64,000 nt of DNA from CBDCWA01 sp965223255 (GCA_965223255.1 CBDCWA010000002.1:744001-808000), one strand, 5' to 3'; positions 45,099 through 54,293 are shown, numbered from the stretch's first letter. The notes: generated from the letters alone by a model not told the origin. Translations and numbers: made by a program.

Positions 45099-46112
45099 AT
45101 GCGCGCTTGCGTTCTTTACGAACACGGTGACAACGATGCTTTCAAACAAGTTGCCGATTATCCTGATCCCGAATGTCCGGCGGAGGGTGTCGTCATCAAA
45201 GTCAAAGCGACGTCCCTCAACTACCATGATATCTTTACCCGCCGCGGCATGCCGGGGATTAAGTTGCCATTTCCAATTATCGCGGGCCTTGATGTTGCAG
45301 GCGAAGTCGTCGAAGTCGGCGCTGATGCATCAGGCTGGAAGATTGGCGATCGCGTTTTGATCGACCCACGCAATCGCGTTGAACATAAACTGATTGGCGA
45401 GACCATGCCGGGTGGTCTTGCCGAGTTTTGCGCCGCGCCCACTCATCAATTGGTGCGTGTCCCCGACAATGTCGATTTTGCACAGGCTGCAAGCCTGCCC
45501 GTCGCATATGGCACCGCGCACCGCATGATGGTGACCCGCGCCAATGTGAATAAAGACGACGTCGTGTTGATTCTCGGTGCTTCGGGTGGCGTCGGCACTG
45601 GCGCCTTGTTGATCGCTAATCTAATGGGCGCCGAGACCATCGTGTGTTCCTCGAGTGAAGATAAACTTCAGCGCCTTAAGGACCTAGGTGCCGACAAGGG
45701 CATCAACTATATCGAGACGGATTTCGTAAAAGAGATCTGGAGGCTTTACGAAAAGCCGCATCGTCGCAAGTGGGAAGGCGGCGTCACCATGGTGGTGAAT
45801 TTCACCGGTGGCGACACCTGGGTTAAATCGATGCGCGTGTTGCGACGCGGCGGCAAACTTCTCACGTGCGGTGCGACCGCAGGTTACGATCCAAATACAG
45901 ACCTCCGCTATATCTGGAGTTTTGAGCTTGACGTTCTCGGCTCGAACAGTTGGGAGCCTGAGGACCTAACAGCGCTTCTGGGCTATATCAGTGAAGGCCG
46001 CATGACAGTACCGATCGATAAGACATTCGGCCTTGATGGTGTCAAGGAAGCTGTCCGCATGATCGAAGACCGCGAGGTCTTCGGAAAGATCATCATCAAT
46101 CCGGAATTGTAA
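45099..46112 (+). CDS. Zinc-independent MDR-superfamily oxidoreductase
   Basis: 337 residues from ATG 45099, behind GGAAGG; ATG 45093 is only 2 nt from this site. The GroES-like half (LNYHDIFTRRGMPGIKLPFPIIAGLDVAGEV) is followed by the Rossmann nucleotide site G-A-S-G-G-V-G-T-G-A. The catalytic-zinc Cys is replaced by the NYHD segment, and the four structural-zinc cysteines are missing, so the enzyme is probably a zinc-free quinone or enoyl reductase. It ends the UbiD-ligase-thioesterase unit and probably reduces a C=C bond made there. Confidence 0.88.
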   Translation: MRACVLYEHGDNDAFKQVADYPDPECPAEGVVIKVKATSLNYHDIFTRRGMPGIKLPFPIIAGLDVAGEVVEVGADASGWKIGDRVLIDPRNRVEHKLIGETMPGGLAEFCAAPTHQLVRVPDNVDFAQAASLPVAYGTAHRMMVTRANVNKDDVVLILGASGGVGTGALLIANLMGAETIVCSSSEDKLQRLKDLGADKGINYIETDFVKEIWRLYEKPHRRKWEGGVTMVVNFTGGDTWVKSMRVLRRGGKLLTCGATAGYDPNTDLRYIWSFELDVLGSNSWEPEDLTALLGYISEGRMTVPIDKTFGLDGVKEAVRMIEDREVFGKIIINPEL

Positions 46113-46123
46113 GGCATAGGACC

Positions 46124-46156
46124 TGCGGGCACTAGCAAACAGCGACGTTGCCCGCA
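46124..46156 (+). terminator. Possible terminator after the oxidoreductase gene
   Basis: Stem TGCGGGCA (46124-46131) and TGCCCGCA (46149-46156) enclose a 17-nt loop, 11 bp after the stop, and are followed by CCCTTTGCTTG. The U-tract is short. Confidence 0.4.
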
Positions 46157-46255
46157 CCCTTTGCTTGAAGGCCTATCAAGAAAGCAATATCCGATCTGTC
46201 ACAACAGCATCGCCAGCCACAAGTCGGATTAAGATGCTCTAGCAAATCAGGGAGC

Positions 46256-46522
46256 TTAGGCTGCCTTTCGATCTGCGCCTGGCGTCCTGTCGCAAGCGTC
46301 AGGCCACTGTTGCGCCGGTCGGCTCCGATTGGCGATCATCTTGTCGTGAAGCTCTGCGATGATCGCGCTGCCTGTCTTTGTAAACAGGAATGGCAGAAAT
46401 GCATGAACCAGACAGCAAACAGCCGCAATAAATAGCTTGCCGCTGAAGAACAAAGCCGTCCCCATATGTTCGGTATAAGTCTCCCCAACCTCGCTCGGAT
46501 GATCCTTGAACAAATGAAGCAT
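46256..46522 (-). CDS. Small DUF6356-like membrane protein
   Basis: 88 residues from ATG 46522; the frame is open further upstream without a good start. The N-terminal part (MLHLFKDHPSEVGETYTEHM) and one membrane segment (FFSGKLFIAAVCCLVHAFLPFLF), then the TGSAIIAELHDKM helix, are the pattern of the small DUF6356 family. Function is unknown. It is preceded by an unusually AT-rich stretch, which may be its promoter. Confidence 0.75.
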   Translation of the reverse strand: MLHLFKDHPSEVGETYTEHMGTALFFSGKLFIAAVCCLVHAFLPFLFTKTGSAIIAELHDKMIANRSRPAQQWPDACDRTPGADRKAA

Positions 46523-46574
46523 ATTGCGCTGACCCCGTGATGTCTTTTGATGCCGACATCCTAGCACGAGCTTA

Positions 46575-46690
46575 GGAAAAACAGATTTCAAATTTTCTAA
46601 TATAATCAATATTATTACAATAATTTACTAAATGATAAATGTATAATAGAATTTTCTGCTAATATTGATGACATAAGTAGAATTAAGAGG
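46575..46690. promoter_or_regulatory. AT-rich island
   Basis: A sharp drop in GC: 18 of the 100 bases from 46581 to 46680 are G or C, against a window that is plainly GC-rich. It lies between the starts of the DUF6356-like gene and the end of the VOC gene. It may be a strong promoter/UP-element region for the DUF6356-like gene or a bent, nucleoid-protein-binding site. Confidence 0.55.
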
Positions 46691-46717
46691 GAATGCTTGG
46701 TCTGTGGCGCTGCGGGG

Positions 46718-47629
46718 CTAGATGCCGGGGTCACGTAGTATAAGTGCTGCGCCCATCGCCCAGTCTGCGCCGATGATCACTTCTGCCGGCTGATCAAGCA
46801 TGGGCGTGATGCCGACCTGAGAGAGATGAGCCCGGGCGCTGTTGAGGTCGCTTGTGCGCATTACGATCGCTGCAACCTGAGGCGGCGGTGGGAGTCGCGC
46901 GCCGCCAAGCCTTTGCCCCGCTCTCTCATGCGGCAGAAACCGTAACACACCCCGGTCCAGTTTGATAACGAGTTGGCCATCGCCGATATCTTCGATACCG
47001 CGACCACAGAATTGTGCAAAGCCTTCGGCGCTGGCGCGGGGGTCAGCCGTTGCAAACCAGGCTTCGTCGAGATGGGTTATGCCAAGCGCGTTGCCGACAT
47101 AGCGCGGCTGCCAGACCTGATCCGGCGTATGGTGCGTCAGCACTTGTATTCTGGCTTCCGGAACCGCATCGAACCGCGCACGTATGACAGTAAAAGAAAC
47201 CTCGACGTCACCGCCGTCCTGGCCTTCAATGGTCCGTCGCAAGTTGACGGTGGGCTGGAGTTCAAAGCCAGCAGCGCTGATACGATTGGCTTCGCTATAG
47301 GCGTCATAGACAGCCATGGCAACCAAATGCACACCGACACTGCGCGCGATACAGCTCCGCATGTGTTGGCTGACCGGTGTGTCGACGCCTGCAACCGGGG
47401 TGAGAATTTCGAGGTACCCCCGCTCAAGCAGAATGAGCTTGTTGGCCGACCCCATAGGTACCAACGCACCCGTCACAGGATCGCGGTCCCCATGAACTGA
47501 ATAGGGCGTCATCTTGAAACCAAGACGCTCAAAAGTCGCGGATGCGGCGTCAATATCCGGCACCATCCAGCCGACATGGTCGAGATAGATCTCGCCCTTA
47601 TTTGGAAGTTGTTGATCGCGATCGGTCAT
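46718..47629 (-). CDS. VOC-superfamily (glyoxalase/dioxygenase-fold) protein
   Basis: 303 residues. The first beta-alpha-beta module begins YLDHVGWMVPDIDAASATFERLGF and the second half has a matching LGITHLDEAWFA and AIVMRTSDLNSARAHLSQVG. Its HV-at-the-start and E in RGYLEILTP are typical of the Glyoxalase_3-like group that binds a metal in the cytoplasm. Substrate unknown. It is the only gene on its strand between the DUF6356-like gene and the TauE-type gene, with which it shares a 203-bp divergent region. Confidence 0.8.
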   Translation of the reverse strand: MTDRDQQLPNKGEIYLDHVGWMVPDIDAASATFERLGFKMTPYSVHGDRDPVTGALVPMGSANKLILLERGYLEILTPVAGVDTPVSQHMRSCIARSVGVHLVAMAVYDAYSEANRISAAGFELQPTVNLRRTIEGQDGGDVEVSFTVIRARFDAVPEARIQVLTHHTPDQVWQPRYVGNALGITHLDEAWFATADPRASAEGFAQFCGRGIEDIGDGQLVIKLDRGVLRFLPHERAGQRLGGARLPPPPQVAAIVMRTSDLNSARAHLSQVGITPMLDQPAEVIIGADWAMGAALILRDPGI

Positions 47630-47832
47630 TATCTCCCCGTTCTGTTTACTTGACTTGGCTTTCCAGTGCGCCTCTTATGCACCGCCCTAAAGGCTGATCG
47701 TTCTTACTAACATTCCCAAAAAAGGGACTGAGCGTGTAGTCTTTACGTGTAGCGGACAATTCACAGATGAAAGTCATTCGATTTCATTTGGTCGTCCTCT
47801 AGGGCCCAAGCCGAGATACACCAATTTTGACA

Positions 47833-48576
47833 ATGACCGACCCGATCACTCTATCCCTGATAACCGGCGCCTTTTTGTTGGCCGGCTTTGTCAAGGGTGT
47901 AATCGGGGCGGGCCTTCCCCTTATCAGCTTAGCCATTTTGACCGCAACAGTGGGCTTGCTTCCGGCCATTGCTATCATGCTTGTGCCGGCAATCGTGACG
48001 AACATTTGGCAGGCGAGTACCGGCGGGCATTTGAAAGTTATCCTGCGGCGACTATGGCTCTATTTGACAGTCGCCGTGTGCACCGTTTGGCTTGGTGGAT
48101 TGGCCTGGAAGCGTGTCGACGTCGCCTGGCTTACAGCTTTGCTTGGTGTCTTGTTGGTGGCCTACGCCATCTTCAATATTGCCGGCTGGCAGCTCGTTAT
48201 ACCGAAGTCCCGTGAAACACCGATTGGCATCGCGTTTGGTGTCGTCAATGGCGTCGTGGCCGGCATGACCGGATCCTGCGTGATGCCGGGCCTTATATAC
48301 ATTCAGGCGCTGGGCTTTTCGAAAGACGAACTGATCCAGGCTATGGGCATTTTATTCACAACCCTGACGACGGCGGTCGCGCTGTCGATGCATACCAATC
48401 GCCTGCTGACCACCGAGCTGGTGCTGTTGTCGATCGGTGCGTTGATCCCGGCAGCCATCGGTATGCGGATCGGTCAGTTATTTCGCGCAAGTCTTTCAGA
48501 AGAGCGCTTTCGACAGATCTTTTTTGTTTCGCTTATGATCATGGGGATCGCGATTGTCGCCCGCGCCTGGTCCTGA
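47833..48576 (+). CDS. TauE/SafE-family anion exporter
   Basis: 247 residues from ATG 47833; TTG 47827 has no better signal. About eight hydrophobic segments in two repeats; the family motif FVKGVIGAGLPLISL lies near the start and GVVNGVVAGMTGSCVMPGLIY opens the second repeat. These proteins export sulfite, sulfoacetate or other organosulfur and carboxylic anions. Context with UbiD genes suggests organic acid transport, but this is a guess. It is convergent with the second UbiD gene, only 8 bp apart. Confidence 0.88.
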   Translation: MTDPITLSLITGAFLLAGFVKGVIGAGLPLISLAILTATVGLLPAIAIMLVPAIVTNIWQASTGGHLKVILRRLWLYLTVAVCTVWLGGLAWKRVDVAWLTALLGVLLVAYAIFNIAGWQLVIPKSRETPIGIAFGVVNGVVAGMTGSCVMPGLIYIQALGFSKDELIQAMGILFTTLTTAVALSMHTNRLLTTELVLLSIGALIPAAIGMRIGQLFRASLSEERFRQIFFVSLMIMGIAIVARAWS

Positions 48577-48584
48577 TTACCAAT

Positions 48585-50069
48585 TCAGTCCGGGCCAGCC
48601 TTACCGGTCAATAACCAGCCGAATTTTTCGCGCGCTTTACGAGCAACCTCGGCACTTGCGGCATTGCTCGGCGGAAACTTGTCGCGCCAACGGTAGGGCC
48701 GACACGCATCGATCACGGCGAGCGAATGGGTCATATCGCCAAGCTCACGCTGTTCGGGCGTGAGGCGCGCATCGGCCGGCGAATCCCAGACACCCTCAAG
48801 AAACTGAATCGATTGCTTGGGATCTGTGCGCGTGCACATCGCCCATAGTAACTGTTCGAGATCGGTTACATCGACATCATCGTCTGTCACGATGACGTAT
48901 TTGGCGGCATAGGCAGCGGCCCCGCATTGGGCCGCGACCATTCCGGCCTGCACCCCGTGACCGGGATGGCTTTGTTTGATCGAGACACCGTGCAGCAGAC
49001 GGGAGGCACCGACCTCATGGCACCAGACCTGGTGGACACCACTGACGCCGGCCCCGATCAGGTTCTGCTTGATCATCGCCGAGCGCATCACCGCGCGGTA
49101 TCGCGCCATTTCATCCGGCCCGCCACCCATCGGCGGCACGCCATGCAATATCGGATCATTGCGATGATAGATCGCCTTAATATCAAGCACTGGAATCTGA
49201 TTGGCGCCACCAGCATAATGCCCGGTCCATTCCCCAAACGGACCTTCAAGTTGAGTCTTGCCAGGTTCGATGAACCCCTCGAGTACGATTTCGGCGTTGG
49301 CCGGAATGGGCAGCCCGGTAAAGCGCCCTTCGACCATCTCGACTGGCTTGCCCCGCATGCCGCCAACAATATCGAGCTCAAACACGCCGTACGGGGCTTC
49401 AGTGCCGCCATAGAAGAAAATCAACGGGTCACCGCCGAGCACCATCACCACCGGGCAGCGTTCATTCTTGGCAAAGTACTTGTCACGATGCACCTGGCCA
49501 TGATGGCCGCGCGCCATCAAGATGCCGACGGTCTTGGCATCGTGCACTTGCGCCCGGTAAGCGCCGGCATTAAGCCAGCCATCTTCAGGGTCACGCGTAA
49601 TGGAATAGGTGCCGGTGCCAATATAGCGTCCACCGTCAAGCTCGTGCCAGATCGGCGCGGGAAACCTAGTGACGTCGATATCATCGCCAGTGAGAACATT
49701 CTCCAAAATGGGCCCATCCTTGACGATTTCATGCTTGATATAGTTCGGCTCATCGAGAAAGGCCGTCTTGAAGCCGTCCGAAAGTTCCCATTTGTTGTAA
49801 TGATCAGGCATACCGAGCGTCATATTGCGCCGCTTGCCGGCAAACACGTTTAGAAGCAGGCGAAACCCTTTTGGGCAGCCATCCACCTCATCGAAGACCA
49901 CACAAGGACCGTCCTCCGCTTTCAGAAGCGCTTCCGCAACGAGCCCGACATCCTCCTGCCAGCTAGCCCCTTTTAAATGGCGGACCTCACCAAGGCGTTC
50001 AGCCTGCTCGAGCCACCCGCGCATATCCTCATAAGGAATGTTGACTGCTGTGTTGGCGCGCCCCTGCAT
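48585..50069 (-). CDS. UbiD-family prenylated-FMN decarboxylase (second copy)
   Basis: 494 residues. The core resembles the 41497 protein and other UbiDs: the LNVFAGKRRNMTLGMP segment, DVTRFPAPIWHELDGGRYIG, the Glu pair in LEGPFGEWTG, and VIVTDDDVDVTDLEQLLWA. It has the GVPPMGGGPDE loop common in UbiD-like decarboxylases of aromatic acids and lacks the C-terminal winged-helix-like tail of the other copy. It probably decarboxylates a different substrate. It also needs prenylated FMN from an unlinked UbiX. Confidence 0.88.
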   Translation of the reverse strand: MQGRANTAVNIPYEDMRGWLEQAERLGEVRHLKGASWQEDVGLVAEALLKAEDGPCVVFDEVDGCPKGFRLLLNVFAGKRRNMTLGMPDHYNKWELSDGFKTAFLDEPNYIKHEIVKDGPILENVLTGDDIDVTRFPAPIWHELDGGRYIGTGTYSITRDPEDGWLNAGAYRAQVHDAKTVGILMARGHHGQVHRDKYFAKNERCPVVMVLGGDPLIFFYGGTEAPYGVFELDIVGGMRGKPVEMVEGRFTGLPIPANAEIVLEGFIEPGKTQLEGPFGEWTGHYAGGANQIPVLDIKAIYHRNDPILHGVPPMGGGPDEMARYRAVMRSAMIKQNLIGAGVSGVHQVWCHEVGASRLLHGVSIKQSHPGHGVQAGMVAAQCGAAAYAAKYVIVTDDDVDVTDLEQLLWAMCTRTDPKQSIQFLEGVWDSPADARLTPEQRELGDMTHSLAVIDACRPYRWRDKFPPSNAASAEVARKAREKFGWLLTGKAGPD

Positions 50070-50364
50070 TTGCGTGTTCCCCTATAACATCCTGTATTTG
50101 CTGTTTGCCGGAATAGACCAGATGTCGGCGCGCGGGGCAACGGCAAACAGATGCTCTAAAAATCAGCATCATTTAGTCCGGCGACTGATCATATATTTTT
50201 GCGCATAGAGCGGTCCATTTGGGCTTGCCGCCTTACCCACCGCCTCTACACTGTTGATGTTTTGGCCGGCACTCCATCCCATCGTTGGGGATTAGGAGTT
50301 CAGCGTCCAGCCCGAGAGGCCGCCGGTGCGAAAAACTCCGGGCGTCATGAAAAGGAGCGGTCGC

Positions 50365-50643
50365 ATGCTCCCGCGTTTGATGGTGATTGCAATAGTCTTA
50401 GCGATAAGCGGTCAGGCCGGCGCGCACAGCTGGTATCCCAAGGACTGCTGCCACGACGAAGACTGCGCTCCGGTCGTCAAGATCGAGTATCTTAAGGATG
50501 GTTACATGCGTGTGACCACTGAGAACGGCCGCTCTGCCCTCTTTCACCGGCTGCTACCAAAGCGTCCCTCGAAGGACAACCGTGTTCACGCATGTATTTA
50601 CGCCGGTGAGCCGATGTGTCTGTTCGTACCCCCTGGCATGTAG
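50365..50643 (+). CDS. Small exported protein, cysteine-containing
   Basis: 92 residues from ATG 50365, with AAGGAG 7 nt upstream; two in-frame ATGs further upstream are less likely. A signal peptide (PRLMVIAIVLAISGQAGA) is followed by HSWYPKDCCHDEDCAP, a cluster of three cysteines, and later HACIYAGEPMCLFVPPG. It is a small secreted family of rhizobial type with a probable disulfide fold; function unknown. It stands alone between the UbiD gene and the bicupin gene. Confidence 0.8.
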   Translation: MLPRLMVIAIVLAISGQAGAHSWYPKDCCHDEDCAPVVKIEYLKDGYMRVTTENGRSALFHRLLPKRPSKDNRVHACIYAGEPMCLFVPPGM

Positions 50644-50800
50644 TCACGAAAATGCTAGAACGATTACGATCGGCTGTCCGGGGCTATCATCGTGAGCGTG
50701 GCGCTATGCACGCCACTGGAACACTGCCCGTCTAATCGATATAGTTAGAGCTGCCAGATTAGGACACATCAAGGTTTGAAGATTTACGGAGGAAAACGCA

Positions 50801-51922
50801 ATGCAGGATGCACCAGCCTTACGCTATGGCGTTGACGCCTATCAGGAGTGGGTCGATCGCGAGGGGCTGCCGACCGCTCAAGGCATGGCGGTAGATCTGT
50901 TTTCGGTCGAGACCAAACATTGGCCACGCTATGACATCAAGGCGTCCACCGTGCATTGTTCCGGGCGAGGCGATTTCGCTCAGATGTTCGTCTATGAGCT
51001 GGATCCGGGTAAATCATCATCGCCTCAGCAACATCTCTACGAAGAGATTATCTATGTTCTCGAAGGCACCGGATCGACGCAGATCGAACTTGCCGATGGG
51101 ACCAAGCGGGCCTTTGAGTGGGGTCCCAAGTCGATGTTTGCCATCCCGCTCAATGCTAAGCACCGCCACTTTAATGGGTCCGGTCAGGAGCGTGCGCTTC
51201 TCGCTGCCACCACAACCTTGCCGATGATGTTGAAGACCATCCATCACGAAGGCTTTATCTTCAACAACAACTTTGAGTTTTCGGATCGTACCGGCAAGGA
51301 GAGTTATTTCACCGGCGAAGGCGATCTTCTGACCTTCCGGCCGGGCAACCATATGTGGGAAACCAATTTCGTACCCGATATGGCCAGCATCGAATTGCAT
51401 GCCTGGGGCGATCGCGGCGCAGGCTCCACCAACATAATGTTCGTGCTCGCAGACGGCACGATGCACGCACACATCTCCGAGATGCCAGTTGGCACGTATA
51501 AGAAGGCCCATCGCCACCATCCGGGTTTTCACGTGATGTGTGTGACGGGTCATGGCTATTCGTTATGCTGGTATGAGGGAGACCAGGATTTTGTGCGCAT
51601 CGATTGGAAGCACGGCACGGTCTTCCCGCCTGCTGACCAGCAATTCCACCAGCACTTCAACACCTCGAAAGAGCCGGCACGATACTTGGCAACCGGCTTC
51701 GGCGGCTTGCGTTATCCGGTCATCGCCCGTCACCATCGCGCCTTCTTCGGCGCCTTGCCGGGTGAGAAAATCGGTGCCAAGCCTGCTGCGTCAACCAGCG
51801 TGAAGGAAGGCGGCGACCAGATCGAGTATGAAGATCAAGATCCCCGCATCCATCAGATGTTTTTGGACGAGATGAAGAAAAATGGTGTCGAAAACGGCAT
51901 GACCAGCATCTTCCCGGAATAG
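50801..51922 (+). CDS. Bicupin (two-cupin) protein, possible dioxygenase
   Basis: 373 residues, after GGAGGAAAACGC. Two cupin barrels: the first (about residues 60-140) has H-L-Y-E-E and later P-L-N-A-K-H; the second (about 225-300) has A-H-R-H-H-P-G-F-H and a distal QFHQH. The His/Glu sets are enough for an Fe(II) centre in each, the first being the more complete. The layout recalls gentisate 1,2-dioxygenase or oxalate decarboxylase, but no diagnostic substrate residues are seen. It may open a ring or decarboxylate a substrate in the local catabolic cluster. Confidence 0.8.
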   Translation: MQDAPALRYGVDAYQEWVDREGLPTAQGMAVDLFSVETKHWPRYDIKASTVHCSGRGDFAQMFVYELDPGKSSSPQQHLYEEIIYVLEGTGSTQIELADGTKRAFEWGPKSMFAIPLNAKHRHFNGSGQERALLAATTTLPMMLKTIHHEGFIFNNNFEFSDRTGKESYFTGEGDLLTFRPGNHMWETNFVPDMASIELHAWGDRGAGSTNIMFVLADGTMHAHISEMPVGTYKKAHRHHPGFHVMCVTGHGYSLCWYEGDQDFVRIDWKHGTVFPPADQQFHQHFNTSKEPARYLATGFGGLRYPVIARHHRAFFGALPGEKIGAKPAASTSVKEGGDQIEYEDQDPRIHQMFLDEMKKNGVENGMTSIFPE

Positions 51923-52055
51923 TCAGCAGCATTTGAATTGGAAAATGGAGACTGGGTGAGTGATGGCGAACGCGGCTCACCCGTCACCTGGCTGATAAGT
52001 AACTGATCTTATCGATCAAACCTGCACCGGTTCTAACCGGAGAGGGCATGTTCGG

Positions 52056-52424
52056 ATGCAAACGGCTTCGCTCATTATCTGGTTGGCGGTGGGGTGGCTT
52101 TATGTAGGCGCCGCCGTTGCCGCCGTATTTTTAATCTTTGGGATCGACCGGATCGACGAAGATGCCCGTGGCGCATACACGTTTCGCCCTTTGCTGGTTC
52201 CGGGGATACTCCTGTTGTGGCCGCTGGTCGTCTGGCGATGGGTTATGCTTGAGCGCGGTGGAGAACCAACGAATTACCGTAATCGTCCCTTGCGCGCCGC
52301 CCACGGTTGGGTGTGGCTAATCCTGTCTATTCTCATCCCGGCGCTATTCTTGACTGCGCTTTCGGTTCGCCAAAAATCTTATGAGGGCGCACCAGCAATC
52401 CGGCTCGGCAAGCCAGCATCCTGA
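52056..52424 (+). CDS. Small membrane protein upstream of the Rieske fusion
   Basis: 122 residues with three hydrophobic segments (LIIWLAVGWLYVGAAVAAVF; LVPGILLLWPLVVWRWVM; GWVWLILSILIPALFLTAL). I know no function. It lies 49 bp before the Rieske/ferric-reductase fusion and is likely its partner subunit. The central VPGILLLWPLVVWRW stretch between helices 2 and 3 is rich in Trp and Arg. Confidence 0.7.
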   Translation: MQTASLIIWLAVGWLYVGAAVAAVFLIFGIDRIDEDARGAYTFRPLLVPGILLLWPLVVWRWVMLERGGEPTNYRNRPLRAAHGWVWLILSILIPALFLTALSVRQKSYEGAPAIRLGKPAS

Positions 52425-52473
52425 ACCGAATGAGCGTCGAGCCATTTTGTCAGGCCATGAGGGTAAGTGAAGA

Positions 52474-53526
52474 ATGAGTGTTAAGTACCAACCCGTTCAA
52501 TGGACCGGTGCGAAGCTGATCTACGATGCAATTCTGGTTGGCGTGATCGCCGCTTACATCCTGATCTTCCTGTATGTCGTTCCTGAGTTCGGCGCACACA
52601 CCCGTACGATCGATGCCGAAATTGCCCCCGCCCGGGCCTTCGGCACGTGCGCCTTTCTTTTAGTGACGGTCATCCTTGCAATTGGTCCTCTGGCCCGCCT
52701 GGACAGCCGGTTTTTGCCGCTCCTCTATAATCGTCGCCATTTCGGTGTCATCACGTTCCTTGTGGCCTTGACACACGCCTACTATGCCATCGACTGGTAC
52801 TTTGCCTTTGCCGAAATTCCCAAGTTCACGGCGATCTTTGCAGCCAACGTCAACTATGGTCAGGTGCTGGGGTTTCCCTTTGAAACACCGGGCGTCCTGG
52901 CCCTTTTGGCCCTCGCCATATTGGCTGCCACAAGTCATGATTTCTGGCTGAAGTTCCTGACCCCCCGGCTGTGGAAAGGGCTTCATTATCTCCTCTATTT
53001 CGCCTTTGCGTTGATAGTGGTGCACGTTGCACTGGGATCGCTGCAAAGTCAGAAAAATCAAACCTTCACGATTATCGTCGGCCTATCGTTGCTATTGGTG
53101 TGTGCATTGCATGCCATCGCCGCCTTTCGTGAACACCAGGCGGGCGGCAAATCCGACAGCGATGGGGATTGGTACAAAGTCGGCGCCGTGGCTGAGATTG
53201 AGGAGGGGCGGGCAAAAATCGTCAATATCGGCGTCGGCCGGCGGGTTGCGGTGTTCCGCCATAACGGCAGACTATCGGCGATTGCCAACGCCTGCGCGCA
53301 CCAGAACGGACCACTTGGCGAAGGCCGCATTATAGACGACTGCGTCACCTGCCCGTGGCATGGGTTTCAATACAGACTTGCGGATGGCCGGGCACCACCT
53401 CCATTCACCGAAAAAGTTGAGACCTACACCGTCCGTCTTGACGGAACAACGGTTTGGGTAAACGGGGCCGCCAACGCACTTGGAACAACGGTTTCACCTG
53501 TCGTAATTCCGGAGAACGTCACATGA
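52474..53526 (+). CDS. Ferric-reductase-like membrane domain fused to a Rieske [2Fe-2S] domain
   Basis: 350 residues, about 6 membrane helices in the first 225 followed by a soluble Rieske domain. The helical part resembles the FRD/MsrQ-type haem b fold: RRHFGVITFLVALTHAYY and LWKGLHYLLYFAFALIVVHVAL supply paired His residues on two helices, which may bind haem. The Rieske ligands are Cys274, His276, Cys293 and His296 (C-A-H ... C-P-W-H). The fused arrangement is a membrane electron-transfer unit, taking electrons from the quinone pool or a haem to the cluster, or the reverse. The next gene overlaps its stop by 4 bp. Confidence 0.85.
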   Translation: MSVKYQPVQWTGAKLIYDAILVGVIAAYILIFLYVVPEFGAHTRTIDAEIAPARAFGTCAFLLVTVILAIGPLARLDSRFLPLLYNRRHFGVITFLVALTHAYYAIDWYFAFAEIPKFTAIFAANVNYGQVLGFPFETPGVLALLALAILAATSHDFWLKFLTPRLWKGLHYLLYFAFALIVVHVALGSLQSQKNQTFTIIVGLSLLLVCALHAIAAFREHQAGGKSDSDGDWYKVGAVAEIEEGRAKIVNIGVGRRVAVFRHNGRLSAIANACAHQNGPLGEGRIIDDCVTCPWHGFQYRLADGRAPPPFTEKVETYTVRLDGTTVWVNGAANALGTTVSPVVIPENVT

Positions 53527-54293
53527 CCAGCCAGTCTCCAAAGCCGTTCTTTGTTGGCTACTTGCCGATCCCGCCAGGTCTGCGCGTCTTCTTGGCCGCG
53601 CTTTCAGCCGGCCTCATCGGCGCCTTTGCAGCATTGGCTTTCGGGATCGGGCTTGCCCAAGACGAACCTGGTAACAGCGCCTTCAAGGAGGACTGGGGCG
53701 AGCAGACGTTGACCGGTATTCTGCGCATCAAGCCCTATCCGGTGCTGCACGTGACAAAGGGCACCAAGAATTTGCCGCCCGGACGTGCCGTCTTGCTGAC
53801 GGGCGATGCCAAAGAGGGCATCCAGGATCGCGTTGAAGATCTCGATGGCAAATACGTCACCATCAAGGGCTATGCTATGAAACGCGGCGATCTGGATGCC
53901 GTACAAGTGGAATCAGACGAAGAAAAAATAAAGGCCACAACAGGCGGCGCCACGACGGGCAGGCCGCAGTCGAAATCTCTCGGCCGATGGCGTTTGAAGG
54001 GCGAAATCTGCGATGGCAAGTGCCTTGCCGGCGCCATGAAACCAGGCCGCGGCATTTCCCATCGCGCATGCGCCAACCTTTGCCTGATTGGCGGCGCTCC
54101 CCCGGTATTCGTGTCAACGGCTCCGGTAAACGGTGCCGAATTCTTCTTATTGGCCGACAAGAGCGGCGGCCCATTGCCGAAAGACCACCTGAAGTATGTT
54201 GCAGTGCTGATTGCGGTGGATGGTGAAATAGAGCGCCGCGGCGCGCTAAGCGTATTCAAGGTCGACCTCAAGAGTGTGAAAGTTCTGAAATGA
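53523..54293 (+). CDS. Membrane-anchored protein with C-x3-C / H-x2-C-x3-C motif, partner of the Rieske fusion
   Basis: 256 residues from ATG 53523, which overlaps the Rieske gene's stop (ATGA). One N-terminal helix (LAALSAGLIGAFAALAFGIG) is followed by a periplasmic or cytoplasmic beta-rich domain. The distinctive motif is Cys163-x3-Cys167 followed by His180-x2-Cys183-x3-Cys187 (CDGKC ... HRACANLC), which is well spaced to bind a metal or cluster. Its spacing does not match a c-type haem (CxxCH). I do not recognise a named family. It is the third gene in the module. Confidence 0.8.
   Translation: MTSQSPKPFFVGYLPIPPGLRVFLAALSAGLIGAFAALAFGIGLAQDEPGNSAFKEDWGEQTLTGILRIKPYPVLHVTKGTKNLPPGRAVLLTGDAKEGIQDRVEDLDGKYVTIKGYAMKRGDLDAVQVESDEEKIKATTGGATTGRPQSKSLGRWRLKGEICDGKCLAGAMKPGRGISHRACANLCLIGGAPPVFVSTAPVNGAEFFLLADKSGGPLPKDHLKYVAVLIAVDGEIERRGALSVFKVDLKSVKVLK

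Noticed and set aside
48927..49853. A 308-codon open frame on the plus strand
   Set aside because: It is antisense inside the second UbiD gene. Codon structure and motifs favour UbiD.
51954..51982. GGGTGAG / CTCACCC inverted repeat after the bicupin gene
   Set aside because: Only 7 bp with a 15-nt loop and no T-run, so it was not called a terminator.
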